From Hyphomicrobium sp. (GTDB lineage Bacteria; Pseudomonadota; Alphaproteobacteria; Rhizobiales; Hyphomicrobiaceae): a DNA stretch of 36,026 nt. Under the pieces are notes generated by a model that did no database searches, was not told where the DNA came from, and saw only the letters and a program-made list of their open reading frames with translations. The stretch is taken from the NCBI GenBank assembly GCA_024230315.1, contig JAAERO010000043.1:1-36026 (forward strand). The letters are read 5' to 3'. Made by a program: the position numbers and the translations under genes. Positions 17,389 through 29,337 of this stretch are shown piece by piece (the stretch's first letter is position 1; each line of letters begins with the position of its first letter).

Positions 17389-18279
17389 GTGCAAGCCACG
17401 CTGCAACCCGATCTAGCCCCAAGCAGCGGACGTCCTCCGGTCTCCCCTAAAGCTTCCGTTATGGGCAGCGCCAGACGGCGACGTCCTGTTTCGCCGCACC
17501 GGCGCTCCTTTGGGCTCAAGCTTGGTTTCATCGTCTTCGCAGGGTTATCGGGCGCATTTGCATTCAGTGTCTTGACCGACGGCGGTAGGCATATGCGCGC
17601 AATGGCACCGTTCTTCCCAGAGGTCGATGAGGTTCTCTACTGGACGGGGCTGCGGATCGATCAAGTGACGGTGAGCGGACAGCACTTCACGCCAGATGCC
17701 GACGTTTTTGATGCGCTCGACCTGCTCAACGTCCGCTTTTTGTTGAGCATCGATAGCGCCGCCGCCCGCGAAAGAATTGAGCGGTTGCCTTGGATTGCGA
17801 CGGCTACAATCAACCGCATTTTTCCCGGCTCCCTTGAGGTCCATGTGACGGAGCGCAAGCCCGCGGCGCTGTGGATTCGCGGCAAGCGCGAATACCTCAT
17901 CGACTCGACGGGGCGCGTGCTGAGCGCAGTGACGCCTGGCACAGAACGCGGCCTTCCACGCGTTACAGGAGAAGGTGCGGCGGACGAAGCCAAACCGCTA
18001 TTTGATCTCGTGGCGCGCTATCCTGCCATTGCGCAACGTTTTGTAATGGCCGAGCGCGTCGGCGGGCGCCGCTGGACGTTACGGCTGACAAATGGCGTGA
18101 CGGTTCACCTTGGGGCGGACCGTGAGGCGATGGCGTTCGAGGCGCTGTCTTCGGTTGCCGATCTCGGCAAACTCCTTTCGGGTCGCGATGTGATCGTCGA
18201 TTTGCGCAGTCGCGGGCGCATGACCGTGCGCCCCGATACACTCCGCCCGTCTACAAAATTCTCCACCCAAGCGAGTTGA
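17389..18279 (+). CDS. ftsQ: Cell division protein FtsQ
   Basis: A bitopic divisome protein of 296 residues from this start. A basic cytoplasmic tail with RRRRP and HRRS leads to one transmembrane helix (about 43-63). The periplasmic POTRA domain starts at IDQVTVSGQHFT (90-101), and the FtsQ/beta domain follows with INRIFPGSLEVHVTERKPAALW. The start is uncertain: GTG at 17389 has GGGCGG just before it and clears the ddl stop, while a TTG at 17329 and an ATG at 17461 are in frame too. FtsQ recruits FtsL and FtsB. Confidence 0.9.
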   Translation: MQATLQPDLAPSSGRPPVSPKASVMGSARRRRPVSPHRRSFGLKLGFIVFAGLSGAFAFSVLTDGGRHMRAMAPFFPEVDEVLYWTGLRIDQVTVSGQHFTPDADVFDALDLLNVRFLLSIDSAAARERIERLPWIATATINRIFPGSLEVHVTERKPAALWIRGKREYLIDSTGRVLSAVTPGTERGLPRVTGEGAADEAKPLFDLVARYPAIAQRFVMAERVGGRRWTLRLTNGVTVHLGADREAMAFEALSSVADLGKLLSGRDVIVDLRSRGRMTVRPDTLRPSTKFSTQAS

Positions 18280-18289
18280 GGTCTTCAAA

Positions 18290-19570
18290 ATGCTGAGCCG
18301 GAACCAGTCAGAGCGAAGGGGAGGCGAAATAGTCGGCTTGCTCGACGTTGGCACCAACAAGATAGTGTGCCTAATCGCTGAACTCGTACCTGCAGGGCGC
18401 AATAGTCCCGGCGGTATCAAGAGCGCGTGCGTCCTCAGCGTCGGACATCAGCGTTCGCGGGGGGTGAAGGCAGGGGTCATTACCGATCTGGCCGAGGTGG
18501 AGGGCGCCATCCGCGCGACAATTGCTCAAGCCGAGCGCAAAGCAGGAGTAACGCTGGAGGAGGTTTTCGTCTCCGTCTCCTGCGGCCGGCTGCGATCTTT
18601 GAACTTTTCAGCCTCGGTCGACATCGACGGCGGTGTCGTCGATGAGCACGACATCGATCGTCTGATGGCCGGCGCTCGCTCGTGGACTGAGCGCGAGGAG
18701 CGCATGCTCGTTCACCTCAACCGTATCGGATTCCGTTTGGACGATACAACTGACGCAAGCGATCCGCGCGGTATGGCGGCACGGCGTATGACGTGCAACT
18801 TGCACGCCGTGGCGGCCGACGAGGCCCCAATCCGCAATCTATTGCACGTTATTGAGTGCTGCTACCTCTCTGCATCGGCGCTTGTGACAGCGCCTTACGC
18901 GAGCGCGCTTGCCACGACCAGTGAGGAGGAACGTCATCTCGGCGTGACATGCATTGATATGGGCGGTGGGACCACGACCGTTGCAGTATTTGCCCAAGGC
19001 CACTTCATCCATGCCGGGACCGTACACATGGGCGGTCATCACATCTCTTGTGACATCACCCAAGCGTTGCAGACACCACTTGCAGAAGCCGAGCGAATCA
19101 AGACGTTGTATGGCACAATGCTAGTCGCTCAATCGGATAAACATGAAGAGTTTTCATATCCGCTTGCGGGCGAAGACGACGGGGTCATGGGCCGCATGAC
19201 GAAAGCAGACCTTGCTGGGCTTATCCGCCCGCGGGTTGCCAAGATGCTGGCGCTGGCGCGAGAACGCATCGAGCACAGTGGCGTTTCCGGCTATGCCGGG
19301 GAGCGGGTTGTGTTGACCGGCGGTACGAGTGAGCTAGTCGGCATGGGTGAGTTTGCCGCCGATGTTTTGGGGCGGCCGGTGCGTGTCGCTAGCCCGCAGC
19401 CTATCGCCGGGATGGGACAGAGCATTACGAGTCCAGCGTTTTCGACAGTAGCGGGTCTTCTTGCCGTCGCAGCCGCGGGTGGTGAGGAGGTCACGGTGTA
19501 CAGAGATCGCGATGCGCTCGCGTCGGGCTATTTAGAGCGCGTGGGCCAATGGCTCAAGAGTGGTTTCTAA
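18290..19570 (+). CDS. ftsA: Cell division protein FtsA
   Basis: A 426-residue actin-like ATPase that tethers FtsZ to the membrane. LLDVGTNKIVCLIAE (17-31) is the phosphate-1 motif, VTCIDMGGGTTTVAVF (219-234) phosphate-2, and VVLTGGTSELVGM the adenosine motif. The C-terminus GYLERVGQWLKSGF is the amphipathic membrane-targeting helix. GAGG from the end of ftsQ lies about 8 nt before the ATG. A 108-bp gap separates it from ftsZ. FtsA normally binds the FtsZ C-terminal peptide, which looks altered in the neighbouring gene. Confidence 0.97.
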   Translation: MLSRNQSERRGGEIVGLLDVGTNKIVCLIAELVPAGRNSPGGIKSACVLSVGHQRSRGVKAGVITDLAEVEGAIRATIAQAERKAGVTLEEVFVSVSCGRLRSLNFSASVDIDGGVVDEHDIDRLMAGARSWTEREERMLVHLNRIGFRLDDTTDASDPRGMAARRMTCNLHAVAADEAPIRNLLHVIECCYLSASALVTAPYASALATTSEEERHLGVTCIDMGGGTTTVAVFAQGHFIHAGTVHMGGHHISCDITQALQTPLAEAERIKTLYGTMLVAQSDKHEEFSYPLAGEDDGVMGRMTKADLAGLIRPRVAKMLALARERIEHSGVSGYAGERVVLTGGTSELVGMGEFAADVLGRPVRVASPQPIAGMGQSITSPAFSTVAGLLAVAAAGGEEVTVYRDRDALASGYLERVGQWLKSGF

Positions 19571-19678
19571 CAACGATTGTGGGGAAGAAGCCGGGGGCGT
19601 TGGACGCTTTTTAGGACTAAAGGGATGGCGACATTCTGAACGTTTCGACGAAGCGACGCTCAGGAACTAGGGGGTGCG

Positions 19679-21391
19679 ATGAGCATCAAGCTGCAGCTTC
19701 CTAAGCTCACCGACCTGAAGCCGCAGATCACTGTTATCGGTGTCGGCGGAGCCGGCTGTAACGCAGTCAACAATATGATCGCGACCGGTCTTAGCGGGGT
19801 CGACTTTGTCGTCGCCAACACCGACGCGCAAGCGCTTGCCGCATCCACCGCGGATCATCGCTTGCAGCTCGGGGTGAACCTCACGGAAGGACTGGGCGCA
19901 GGTGCCAATCCTGAGATTGGCGAAGCCGCCGCCGAAGAGGCGATCGACGATATCCGCGCGCAGATCGCTGGTTCGCACATGGTTTTTATCGCCGCCGGTA
20001 TGGGGGGCGGAACCGGGACTGGAGCCGCGAGCGTCATTGCGCGCGTCGCCAAGGAGATCGGAGTTCTAACAGTCGGCATCGTGACGAAGCCGTTTCACTT
20101 TGAAGGTGCCCGGCGTACGCGTATTGCCGAGGCGGGCGTAGAAGAAATCCGCGGGCACGTCGATACGCTGATCGTTATTCCCAATCAGAATCTCTTCCGC
20201 ATTGCCAACGAGAAGACGACGTTTGCCGACGCCTTCGTGCTCGCCGATCAGGTTCTTTATTCAGGCGTCGCTTGCATCGTTGACCTCATCGTCAAGGAAG
20301 GCTTGATAAACCTCGACTTTGCCGACATTCGTACCGTGATGAGCGGTATGGGTACGGCCGTTATGGGCACCGGCGAAGCCTCCGGCGAAGGTCGCGCTGC
20401 GCTTGCCGCGGAGGACGCCATCGCCAACCCGCTTCTCGATGAAGTGTCGCTGCGTGGCGCCAAGGGCCTTCTGCTCTCGATCAGTGGCAGTCGCGATCTG
20501 ACACTTTACGAAGTGGATGAAGCGGCGAGCAGGGTGCGCAAAGAGGTCGATTCGGAAGCCAATATAATCGTTGGTGCCACCTTCGACGAATCCCTTGGCG
20601 ACCGCGTACGCGTTTCGATTGTCGCGTCAGGGATGGCCCTATCGGGTGGAAATTTCATTCCGGTGACAAGTCTCTCAGAGACGCGTGTGCGACCGCAGAG
20701 AATTCCGCAGTTTCAAGGTGCCGGCCAGGTGCAAGTGCAAGATAATGCCGGAACGCAAGACGAGAACGATCTTCACCGCCGGCTTTCGGAAGCCATTGGG
20801 TATCGTGACGAGGGTGGAAGCTATCAACAATCGGACACGCCGCCCCCAATGCCACCGCGTGACGCCGGCAAGGGCGGATCACACCAAACATGGCGCGCGG
20901 ACGGGGATGTCGTCATCGAGGAAAGTCTGTCGCATCTATCGCGGCACGCGCAATCGCCGCCCCCCGCACCAGAACGTGCCGATGCAACTGACATGAACGC
21001 TGACAACTTCAATCCTTCACGCCCGACAGAATTCCGACGCGCTCAGCGTCGCATGCCTGCGGTCGAAGATTTTCCGCCTGTCGCACAACGTGAGTATCGC
21101 GCTAAGGTCGGGTATCCGCCTCAGGATCCCTCGCACGCGAATCCGCACGCCGTTGAGGACCCGCCGCGCCGGGGATTGTTGCGGCGCATTCTGGGGCGTA
21201 GCAAGCGCGCGGACGATGCGCAGAACGTCGATCCTTTTGAGTATCGTCTCGATGAATCGAATCACGCCTCCGGCCCGCCGGCGCAGGGTCACGGGTGGGC
21301 GAACTCCGTCGCGGACGATGTTTCGACATCGCGTGAGACGATGGACGATGAGCAGTCGTATGCCGAGATTTTTGGCCGTCGACGCAAATAA
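19679..21391 (+). CDS. ftsZ: Cell division GTPase FtsZ, with long linker and atypical C-terminus
   Basis: A 570-residue tubulin-like GTPase that forms the division ring. [13 protein letters not shown] (21-33), [12 protein letters not shown] (106-117, the tubulin signature), [18 protein letters not shown] (169-186) and the T7 loop NLDFADI (211-217) show an intact core ending near residue 325. About 240 residues of disordered, Pro/Gln/Asp-rich linker follow, containing a basic hydrophobic patch [14 protein letters not shown]. The protein ends [11 protein letters not shown] rather than with the IPAFLRRQ-type peptide usual in alphaproteobacteria. A strong AGGGGG lies 4-5 nt before the ATG. Core identity is certain; how the tail binds partners is unclear. 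Confidence 0.97.
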   Translation: MSIKLQLPKLTDLKPQITVIGVGGAGCNAVNNMIATGLSGVDFVVANTDAQALAASTADHRLQLGVNLTEGLGAGANPEIGEAAAEEAIDDIRAQIAGSHMVFIAAGMGGGTGTGAASVIARVAKEIGVLTVGIVTKPFHFEGARRTRIAEAGVEEIRGHVDTLIVIPNQNLFRIANEKTTFADAFVLADQVLYSGVACIVDLIVKEGLINLDFADIRTVMSGMGTAVMGTGEASGEGRAALAAEDAIANPLLDEVSLRGAKGLLLSISGSRDLTLYEVDEAASRVRKEVDSEANIIVGATFDESLGDRVRVSIVASGMALSGGNFIPVTSLSETRVRPQRIPQFQGAGQVQVQDNAGTQDENDLHRRLSEAIGYRDEGGSYQQSDTPPPMPPRDAGKGGSHQTWRADGDVVIEESLSHLSRHAQSPPPAPERADATDMNADNFNPSRPTEFRRAQRRMPAVEDFPPVAQREYRAKVGYPPQDPSHANPHAVEDPPRRGLLRRILGRSKRADDAQNVDPFEYRLDESNHASGPPAQGHGWANSVADDVSTSRETMDDEQSYAEIFGRRRK

Positions 21392-21463
21392 AATGATCTC
21401 CTGATTTTGCACTGCACCGTTAGAACTATTGCTCATCCGTAACACGATGAAAGAAACCGTGAT

Positions 21464-21493
21464 TTGGCTGAATAGTTAAGCTTGGGGTATCTT
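21464..21493 (+). promoter_or_regulatory. Possible lpxC promoter
   Basis: TTGGCT (21464-21469) and TATCTT (21488-21493) are 18 nt apart, a plausible sigma-70-type pair in the 283-bp ftsZ-lpxC gap. A start site here would leave a leader of about 170 nt before lpxC. The match is modest and unsupported by other signals; the rest of the gap shows no gene or terminator. Confidence 0.3.
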
Positions 21494-21674
21494 TCCAATC
21501 GTTAACGACGTTGTTCGTACGGTTCCTGGGGTTCTGAGAGCGCAGACAGACAAAGACGCTCCAGAAGGTTTGCATAAGCCACATATAGAGGACCAGAGCA
21601 GCGAATTGGGGTGGGGTAGCGCCAAGGCATTCTTGAGTGGCTATCGCCTAATTGGCATCGAGGGACGCAGAATC

Positions 21675-22610
21675 ATGTCGAATCGATTTATCGGCGCGCG
21701 TCAGACAGCTATTGCGTGTGAGATCGAGTTGACGGGCACGGGGCTGCACAGCGGAGCGCCAGTCTCGGTCATCTTGCACCCAGCAGCTGCCGACACTGGC
21801 CTCCGCTTTCTCGTCACCAAGCGTGGCCGCGTCATCGCTGAGATCCCCGCCAACGTCTCTCACGTCAAAAATCTGACATTGTGTACCGTCCTTGGCGATG
21901 ATGCCGGGGTTACGGTCGGCACAGTCGAACATCTCCTAGCCGCTCTACGTGGCCTGTCTGTCGATAACTGCATTATCGAGATTGACAGCAAAGAAGTTCC
22001 CATCATGGACGGCAGCTCGGCTGCGTTCGTTGAAGCGGTGGATGACGCCGGTCTTCGCGAGCTGTCAGCGCCGCGACGGTTCATCAAAGTTCTCAAACCG
22101 GTCCGCGTGGAGGAAGGTGAGAGCTGGGCAGAACTGCTTCCCCATTCAGGTTTTCACCTCGATGTCGAGATTGATTTCACCTGTGAAATCATTGGCCGGC
22201 AACGTCTTTCTTGCGAAATGAGCCCCGGCGTGTTCCGCAACGAAATCTGTGAAGCTCGTACGTTTGGCTTCATGAGCGATGTGGAGCGGCTTTGGAAAGC
22301 CGGCTTGGCGCTCGGCGCCAATCTCAACAACACTATCGCTATCGGTGAGAATAAGATCCTCAACCGCGAAGGCCTGCGCCATACACAGGAGTTCGTGCGC
22401 CACAAGTTGCTGGATGCCGTAGGCGACTTGGCACTTGCCGGCCTGCCTCTATTGGGCGCCTTTCGCTCGGTGCGCGGTGGTCATCGTCTCAACTCTACCG
22501 TCCTTCAGGCCATGTTCGCCGATTCGCAAGCTTGGACGACGGTGCAGGCACCGCGCGTCCGCAACACGGTTCCGGTCGATATCGGCTTCGCGGTTGCCGC
22601 AGGCGAGTAA
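21675..22610 (+). CDS. lpxC: UDP-3-O-acyl-N-acetylglucosamine deacetylase LpxC
   Basis: A 311-residue zinc deacetylase, the committed step of lipid A synthesis. Zinc ligands are visible as His86 (TVEHLLAAL), His243 and Asp247 (RHKLLDAVGDL); Glu85 and His270 (GGH) are the catalytic pair. GTGLHSG (21-27) and MDGSSAAF (111-118) are also typical. The ATG at 21675 is preferred because the family starts close to this point and GAGGGACG lies about 9 nt upstream; an in-frame TTG at 21570 would add 35 unrelated residues. The 280 bp after the gene shows no further gene. Confidence 0.96.
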   Translation: MSNRFIGARQTAIACEIELTGTGLHSGAPVSVILHPAAADTGLRFLVTKRGRVIAEIPANVSHVKNLTLCTVLGDDAGVTVGTVEHLLAALRGLSVDNCIIEIDSKEVPIMDGSSAAFVEAVDDAGLRELSAPRRFIKVLKPVRVEEGESWAELLPHSGFHLDVEIDFTCEIIGRQRLSCEMSPGVFRNEICEARTFGFMSDVERLWKAGLALGANLNNTIAIGENKILNREGLRHTQEFVRHKLLDAVGDLALAGLPLLGAFRSVRGGHRLNSTVLQAMFADSQAWTTVQAPRVRNTVPVDIGFAVAAGE

Positions 22611-22890
22611 CCCCATTGGCAGTGCAGGGGCTTGCGCGTCCAGCTCTTTATGAGTGGGTGTAAGGAATGGTTTGCGCGCATCTGGGTGCCTGAGCGAGTA
22701 GCGCTGCCGGAAACTCCACTAAGAAGTCCAACAAGGACCACATTCATTGCCCAAAACCAGGCATAATATGTTGTTTGGTGCGGTCCGCTCTGGTATGGCC
22801 GCCACTAGGTTTAATGCGAGGGGCAAGGCGTTTAGTGGCGGTTGGGCCACAGTCGCCGATGCGAAAATCAGGCTCATGCCGGACGAGGGG

Positions 22891-23841
22891 ATGATAACAA
22901 CAGGGCGAGCGATCGTGTCGAGCGCGCTCAAGGTGTGCACGCTGGCGCTCGGTGTTGCTGTCCTGGCTGGCTGCGCCTCGTCTGACGCCGCGAAGATTCT
23001 GAATCCAGATCCGCCCTCTCAAATGTTTGCCGACGCCGACAGTCTGATGTCGCGCGGCAAGTACCGAGATGCATCGAAGAAGTTCGAGTCCGTCGATCGC
23101 GAGCATCCCTATTCGCCCGAAGCGCGCCGCGCTATTGTGATGGCGGCCTACGCCCACTACAAGGCAGGCAAGCTGCCCGAGGCGATTGCATCGGCCGAGC
23201 GGTACACGACGATGCATCCAGGCACCAAGGAGGCTCCGCTTGCGCATCACATCATTGCGTTAGCCTACTTCGATCAGATGCGGCAGCCAAACCGCGATCA
23301 GACCGCGACGCGCAAGGCGCTTGCCCAGCTCAAGACATTGAAGACTCGCTATCCCGACAGCAAGTATGCACGCGAAGCCGACAACCGCATCCGGGTGGCT
23401 GAGGACACGCTTGCCGCTGCCGAGATGCAAGTGGGCCGTTACTACCTGAAGCAGGACAACTACGTCGCGGCGATCAACCGGTTCAAGGCTGTCGTTGTGA
23501 GCTATCAGACGACAGCCCATGTGGAAGAGGCTCTCTACCGGCTGACCGCCAGTTACCTGTCGCTCGGTATCGCATCGGAAGCGCAAAGCGCGGCCGCTGT
23601 GTTAGGTCACAACTTCCCGAACTCGCGCTGGTACAAGGACTCGTTCACATTGCTGCAGAAGCAAGGCCTGCAGCCCGAGGTCAGTACTGGCTCGTGGATG
23701 TACGAGATATTGGAGCCTGGGAAGGCGCCCAAGACCACACCTGAGCCTCCGCAAGAGGTGCCGCCGACGGCTCAACAACCGCTGCCCAAGCTGCCGCCCG
23801 GCCCGCTGCCACCGCTTTCGCTGGGCGGACCGTCCTCCTAA
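22891..23841 (+). CDS. bamD: Outer membrane assembly lipoprotein BamD
   Basis: A lipoprotein of 316 residues from this start, partner of BamA in inserting beta-barrel proteins into the outer membrane. A hydrophobic signal ends in the lipobox LAGC with Cys28. Five TPR-like repeats follow, beginning FADADSLMSRGKYRDASKKF; EHPYSPEARRAIVMAAYAHY is a typical BamD segment. The C-terminal tail is Pro-rich. The frame is open back to 22747 with several candidate starts, and 22891 gives a normal lipoprotein signal. AGGGG abuts this ATG directly, as in mraZ. TAATAT at 22764-22769 may be a -10 element, which would favour the downstream start. Confidence 0.92.
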   Translation: MITTGRAIVSSALKVCTLALGVAVLAGCASSDAAKILNPDPPSQMFADADSLMSRGKYRDASKKFESVDREHPYSPEARRAIVMAAYAHYKAGKLPEAIASAERYTTMHPGTKEAPLAHHIIALAYFDQMRQPNRDQTATRKALAQLKTLKTRYPDSKYAREADNRIRVAEDTLAAAEMQVGRYYLKQDNYVAAINRFKAVVVSYQTTAHVEEALYRLTASYLSLGIASEAQSAAAVLGHNFPNSRWYKDSFTLLQKQGLQPEVSTGSWMYEILEPGKAPKTTPEPPQEVPPTAQQPLPKLPPGPLPPLSLGGPSS

Positions 23842-23971
23842 GCGCAGCCCGTTCGGGGCAGGGCGCGATAGACGTAACTCCCATTTTGGTGCCAGTGCCC
23901 CAACGTGTGGTTTTCCATCTTCCCGACTTCCGGTATTGCTGACGCAAATGGGCCAAGCATCCCGGCAGTAG

Positions 23972-26116
<2,145 letters not shown>

Positions 26117-26174
26117 CTAAAGAATGCTCTGCGGCCCTTGCAGGACGCATGGAAGCGCAGGAGAGGTTTTTTTG

Positions 26175-27422
26175 ATGTTACGTCGACTGCCATCTGGAAT
26201 TCGCCTCGCTCCGCCCTGGCCAATCCAGTTGCTCAACAAGGCGGGCCCACTCGTCAAGGCGCTGGGTCTGTGGCCGCGCTTGGAGCCCAACAAGATGATC
26301 GCTGCGGCTGAGTGCCAGTGCAAGCTTTCCAAATGGCCCGAGGCGCATCTAAGAGCGCTGCCGATAAGAGCGAACGCATTCAACAACGATGCAAAGCTTT
26401 CCTTATTCGGTGCGCTTGCCGTCAAGGACCAATTTATGCGCGGGCTCACAAACTCCTTGAGGTTCGAGAATTTTGTTGAGGAGCATCCCGAGATCCGCGA
26501 CGAGAAGATTACGCGTCCGCTGTTCGTCCTCGGTCTTCCGCGCACAGGCACAACATTATTGCAGCGGTTGCTTTGCATGCACGATGGCGCACGCTATCTG
26601 CCGTTCTGGGAGGGTTATGCGCCGTTACCCAAAGTTCTAGGAGAGGGTAAGGACGGCAGCGATGACCGTATCGAGGGGGCAAGACGTGCGCTTTCGCTCA
26701 TGAAGTGGATCTCGCCCGAAATGGACAAGATCCATCCCTTGGACGTCGAGGACCCCGAGGAGTGCTACCTCATCTTCAGAACATATGTGCTGATGCCACC
26801 GGGCTTTGATTTCTCCTATCTGCCCAGCTACTGGAAGTGGTTCAGTGCTCAGGATCATCTCGACGCCTACAGGCTGCACAAGCAGCAACTGCAAACGTAT
26901 CAGTGGCTGAACCGGCGTGAGCAGTGGGTGCTCAAGTGTCCCAATCACCTCTCGGGCTTGCAGCATTTGCTGAAAGCATACCCTGACGCTCGCATTGTTT
27001 ATACGCATCGCGATCCCCTAAAGGTTGTTCCTTCGCTGTGCAGCTTGGCGGCAGTGGCGTGGAGCATGATCTCCGACGAAGTGGATCTCGACGAAGTGGT
27101 GGAGTTCGCGATGTCCATGACGCAGCGCTGCCAAGAAGCAGGACAAGCCGCGCTCAAGACCGTTCCGCGAGACCATATAATCCATGTCGAGTTTGATGAG
27201 CTCGTCTCCGATCCGGTCGCCACTGCGCTATCGATTTATGATCGCTTCGGTTATCGGCGCGACCCGGAGCTTAAGGCCAAAGCATCGAAGTGGTTACAAG
27301 AGAACAAGAGCGATAAGTATGGCGCGCACACTTACGCTCTAAGCGATTTTGGGCTGACCGAGGAGGATGTGCGCCGGCGGTTGAAGGGGGTTGAACTCGT
27401 CGCCGCGCCCGCGGCGGAATAG
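26175..27422 (+). CDS. Sulfotransferase family protein
   Basis: A 415-residue protein with the PAPS-dependent sulfotransferase fold (Sulfotransfer_3 type). LGLPRTGTTLLQRLL (119-133) is the 5'-phosphosulfate loop, and YTHRDPLKVVPSL the 3'-phosphate motif. The acceptor cannot be named; bacterial members modify lipids, glycans or small molecules. The ATG at 26175 has GGAGAGG 8 nt upstream, separated by a T-run; an upstream in-frame ATG at 26124 overlaps the ligA tail region and lacks a ribosome site. It converges with aminopeptidase P only 15 bp apart, with no clear terminator. Confidence 0.85.
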   Translation: MLRRLPSGIRLAPPWPIQLLNKAGPLVKALGLWPRLEPNKMIAAAECQCKLSKWPEAHLRALPIRANAFNNDAKLSLFGALAVKDQFMRGLTNSLRFENFVEEHPEIRDEKITRPLFVLGLPRTGTTLLQRLLCMHDGARYLPFWEGYAPLPKVLGEGKDGSDDRIEGARRALSLMKWISPEMDKIHPLDVEDPEECYLIFRTYVLMPPGFDFSYLPSYWKWFSAQDHLDAYRLHKQQLQTYQWLNRREQWVLKCPNHLSGLQHLLKAYPDARIVYTHRDPLKVVPSLCSLAAVAWSMISDEVDLDEVVEFAMSMTQRCQEAGQAALKTVPRDHIIHVEFDELVSDPVATALSIYDRFGYRRDPELKAKASKWLQENKSDKYGAHTYALSDFGLTEEDVRRRLKGVELVAAPAAE

Positions 27423-27437
27423 CCGGTTTTCTCCAGC

Positions 27438-29249
27438 TTATAACGGGGCTGTTGCGGCTTGCAGCCATACGCGCGTCTCCGCGTCGACCTCCGGGCCAAC
27501 GGTCTCCAGGACACGCGCATGATAGGCGTCAAGCCATGCGATTTCCGCCGCGCCAAGCATGTCGCGGACGATGAGCCGACGATCGATGGGCGCTAGCGTC
27601 AGAGTCTCGAAGCCCATCATCCCACGGTCCCCGCCCGGCACGATTTGCGGTTTAGTCACGAGAACCAAATTCTCGATGCGGATGCCATAAGCTCCCTCTT
27701 TGTAATAGCCAGGTTCGTTTGAGCAGATCATGCCGGGATCCAGTACGGCCAAGCCTGCGCGCGAAATCGATTGTGGTCCCTCATGTACCGAAAGGTAGCT
27801 TCCGATGCCGTGACCGGTGCCATGGTCGTAGTCGAGACCGTGCGTCCATAATGCGCGACGCGCGAGTGGGTCGAGGTCGATGCCACGCGTGCCCTTGGGA
27901 AAGCGGGCTGTAGCGATGGCGATGTGCCCCTGCAAGACGAGTGTGAAGCGTTCGCGCATTTCCTGCGTAGGTTTTCCGATGGCAACCGTGCGCGTGATGT
28001 CGGTGGTGCCATCCAAGTATTGGGCGCCACTGTCGATAAGGAATAGCTCTCCCGGCCTGATCTTGCGGTTCGTTGTCTCGTTGACGCGGTAATGCACGAT
28101 GGCGCCATTGGGTCCGCTTCCGGCGATCGTGTCGAAGCTGATCTCGCGCAACTGTTTCGTGGCGCGGCGGTAGGACTCCAACTTGCACACGGTCGCAATC
28201 TCATCGATCTGGCCTGATGGCGCCTCTTGGTCCAACCAGGCAAGAAAACGCGTAACGGCGGCGCCATCGCGCAAGTGTGCAGCACCCGCCCCCTTAAGCT
28301 CGGCGGCGTTCTTGACGGCCTTGAGCGTGAGGCAAGGATCGGTAGCCGCCGCAATGCGGCCCGCGCCACCCAACGTACGGGCAAACCACCAAGCAGCAGT
28401 ATTCGGATCGAGGCGCACACGCTTTTTGGCTTTGCGCAGCGCCTTGAGGCGGCCGGGAAGCGCGCTTGGCGCACTGATCTTGGCAAAGGCCAAGTGCGTG
28501 CGCGCGACGCGATCAAGTTTCTCCGGTGCGATGAATAGCTCAGGCTTGCCGTTCTGCGGAATAATGGCGAAAGCGAGCGCCACTGGCGTGTGGGCGATGT
28601 CGGAACCACGGATGTTGAACGCCCAGGCGATTGAGTCGCTGAGTGTGAGAACCGCTGCATCGTGACCGTCGGTCTTGAGCCGCTTTTGTATTGCAGCAAT
28701 CTTGTCTTGGGCCGAACGGCCGGCGAATTTCAACGGATGAACGCTCACAGGATTTTCCGGTAGTACAGGGCGCTCTCGCCCCCAGAGGCGATCGACGAGG
28801 TTGCGTGCGACGGGCTTGATCGCGATGCCTTTGGCCTTGAGCGCCGTCTCCAGACGGCCGATTTCGGCTACGGTATGAAGTCTAGGATCGAAGCCGACGG
28901 TTTGATTGCGGGAGAGATTTTTGCCGAGCCATTCTGCGATACGTCCCCGCGGCAGCGACGAAACCTCAAAGATATCGGTATCGACTTCGGCGTGGGCCTG
29001 CACCGTATAGCGGCCATCGACGAAGAGGGCGGCGGTCTTTCTCGTGACGATCACGAGCCCCGCTGAGCCAGAAAGCCCCGATAGCCACTTGAGGCGCTCA
29101 GCGCACGGCGGTACGTATTCGCCCTGGTGCTCATCGGCGCGCGGCACAAGGTACGCATTGAGGCCGGCCTGCGCCATGAGTTTGCGCAGCTCCTTGATGC
29201 GCTCGGCGCTCAAATTGCGTTGGGCTGGAGCTTCGAAGGTCTGGAACAT
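27438..29249 (-). CDS. pepP: Xaa-Pro aminopeptidase (aminopeptidase P, M24B)
   Basis: A 603-residue three-domain enzyme removing N-terminal residues before proline. Two creatinase-like N-terminal domains precede a pita-bread catalytic domain from about residue 310. Metal ligands follow the spacing of the eukaryotic-like long form: Asp406 (LIDSGAQ), Asp417 (DGTTDITR), His480 (HGTGHGIG), Glu512 (NEPGYY) and Glu526. AAGGA lies 5 nt before the ATG. The long form of about 600 residues is usual in alphaproteobacteria. It is probably cytosolic, as no signal peptide is seen. Confidence 0.93.
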   Translation of the reverse strand: MFQTFEAPAQRNLSAERIKELRKLMAQAGLNAYLVPRADEHQGEYVPPCAERLKWLSGLSGSAGLVIVTRKTAALFVDGRYTVQAHAEVDTDIFEVSSLPRGRIAEWLGKNLSRNQTVGFDPRLHTVAEIGRLETALKAKGIAIKPVARNLVDRLWGRERPVLPENPVSVHPLKFAGRSAQDKIAAIQKRLKTDGHDAAVLTLSDSIAWAFNIRGSDIAHTPVALAFAIIPQNGKPELFIAPEKLDRVARTHLAFAKISAPSALPGRLKALRKAKKRVRLDPNTAAWWFARTLGGAGRIAAATDPCLTLKAVKNAAELKGAGAAHLRDGAAVTRFLAWLDQEAPSGQIDEIATVCKLESYRRATKQLREISFDTIAGSGPNGAIVHYRVNETTNRKIRPGELFLIDSGAQYLDGTTDITRTVAIGKPTQEMRERFTLVLQGHIAIATARFPKGTRGIDLDPLARRALWTHGLDYDHGTGHGIGSYLSVHEGPQSISRAGLAVLDPGMICSNEPGYYKEGAYGIRIENLVLVTKPQIVPGGDRGMMGFETLTLAPIDRRLIVRDMLGAAEIAWLDAYHARVLETVGPEVDAETRVWLQAATAPL

Positions 29250-29337
29250 GGATCCTTGTTTAGCGCGTCGCGGTGCGCTGGCAAATCCTTACCAGCCCTG
29301 TCTGGCTCCTTGTGGGGAAAGCGGGTGCGCGTGGTAA

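Noticed and set aside
21345-21404. A frameshift restoring a canonical FtsZ tail (another frame reads [10 protein letters not shown])
   Set aside because: The resemblance to IPAFLRRQAN is short, and the acidic residues normally before that peptide are missing, so chance is more likely.
23842-23870. Short CCCG/CGGG hairpin after bamD as a terminator
   Set aside because: The stem is 4 bp with no T-run.
27728-28699. Second minus-strand frame of about 323 codons inside pepP
   Set aside because: It is a frame-shifted shadow of aminopeptidase P, rich in Arg and Ser with no motif.
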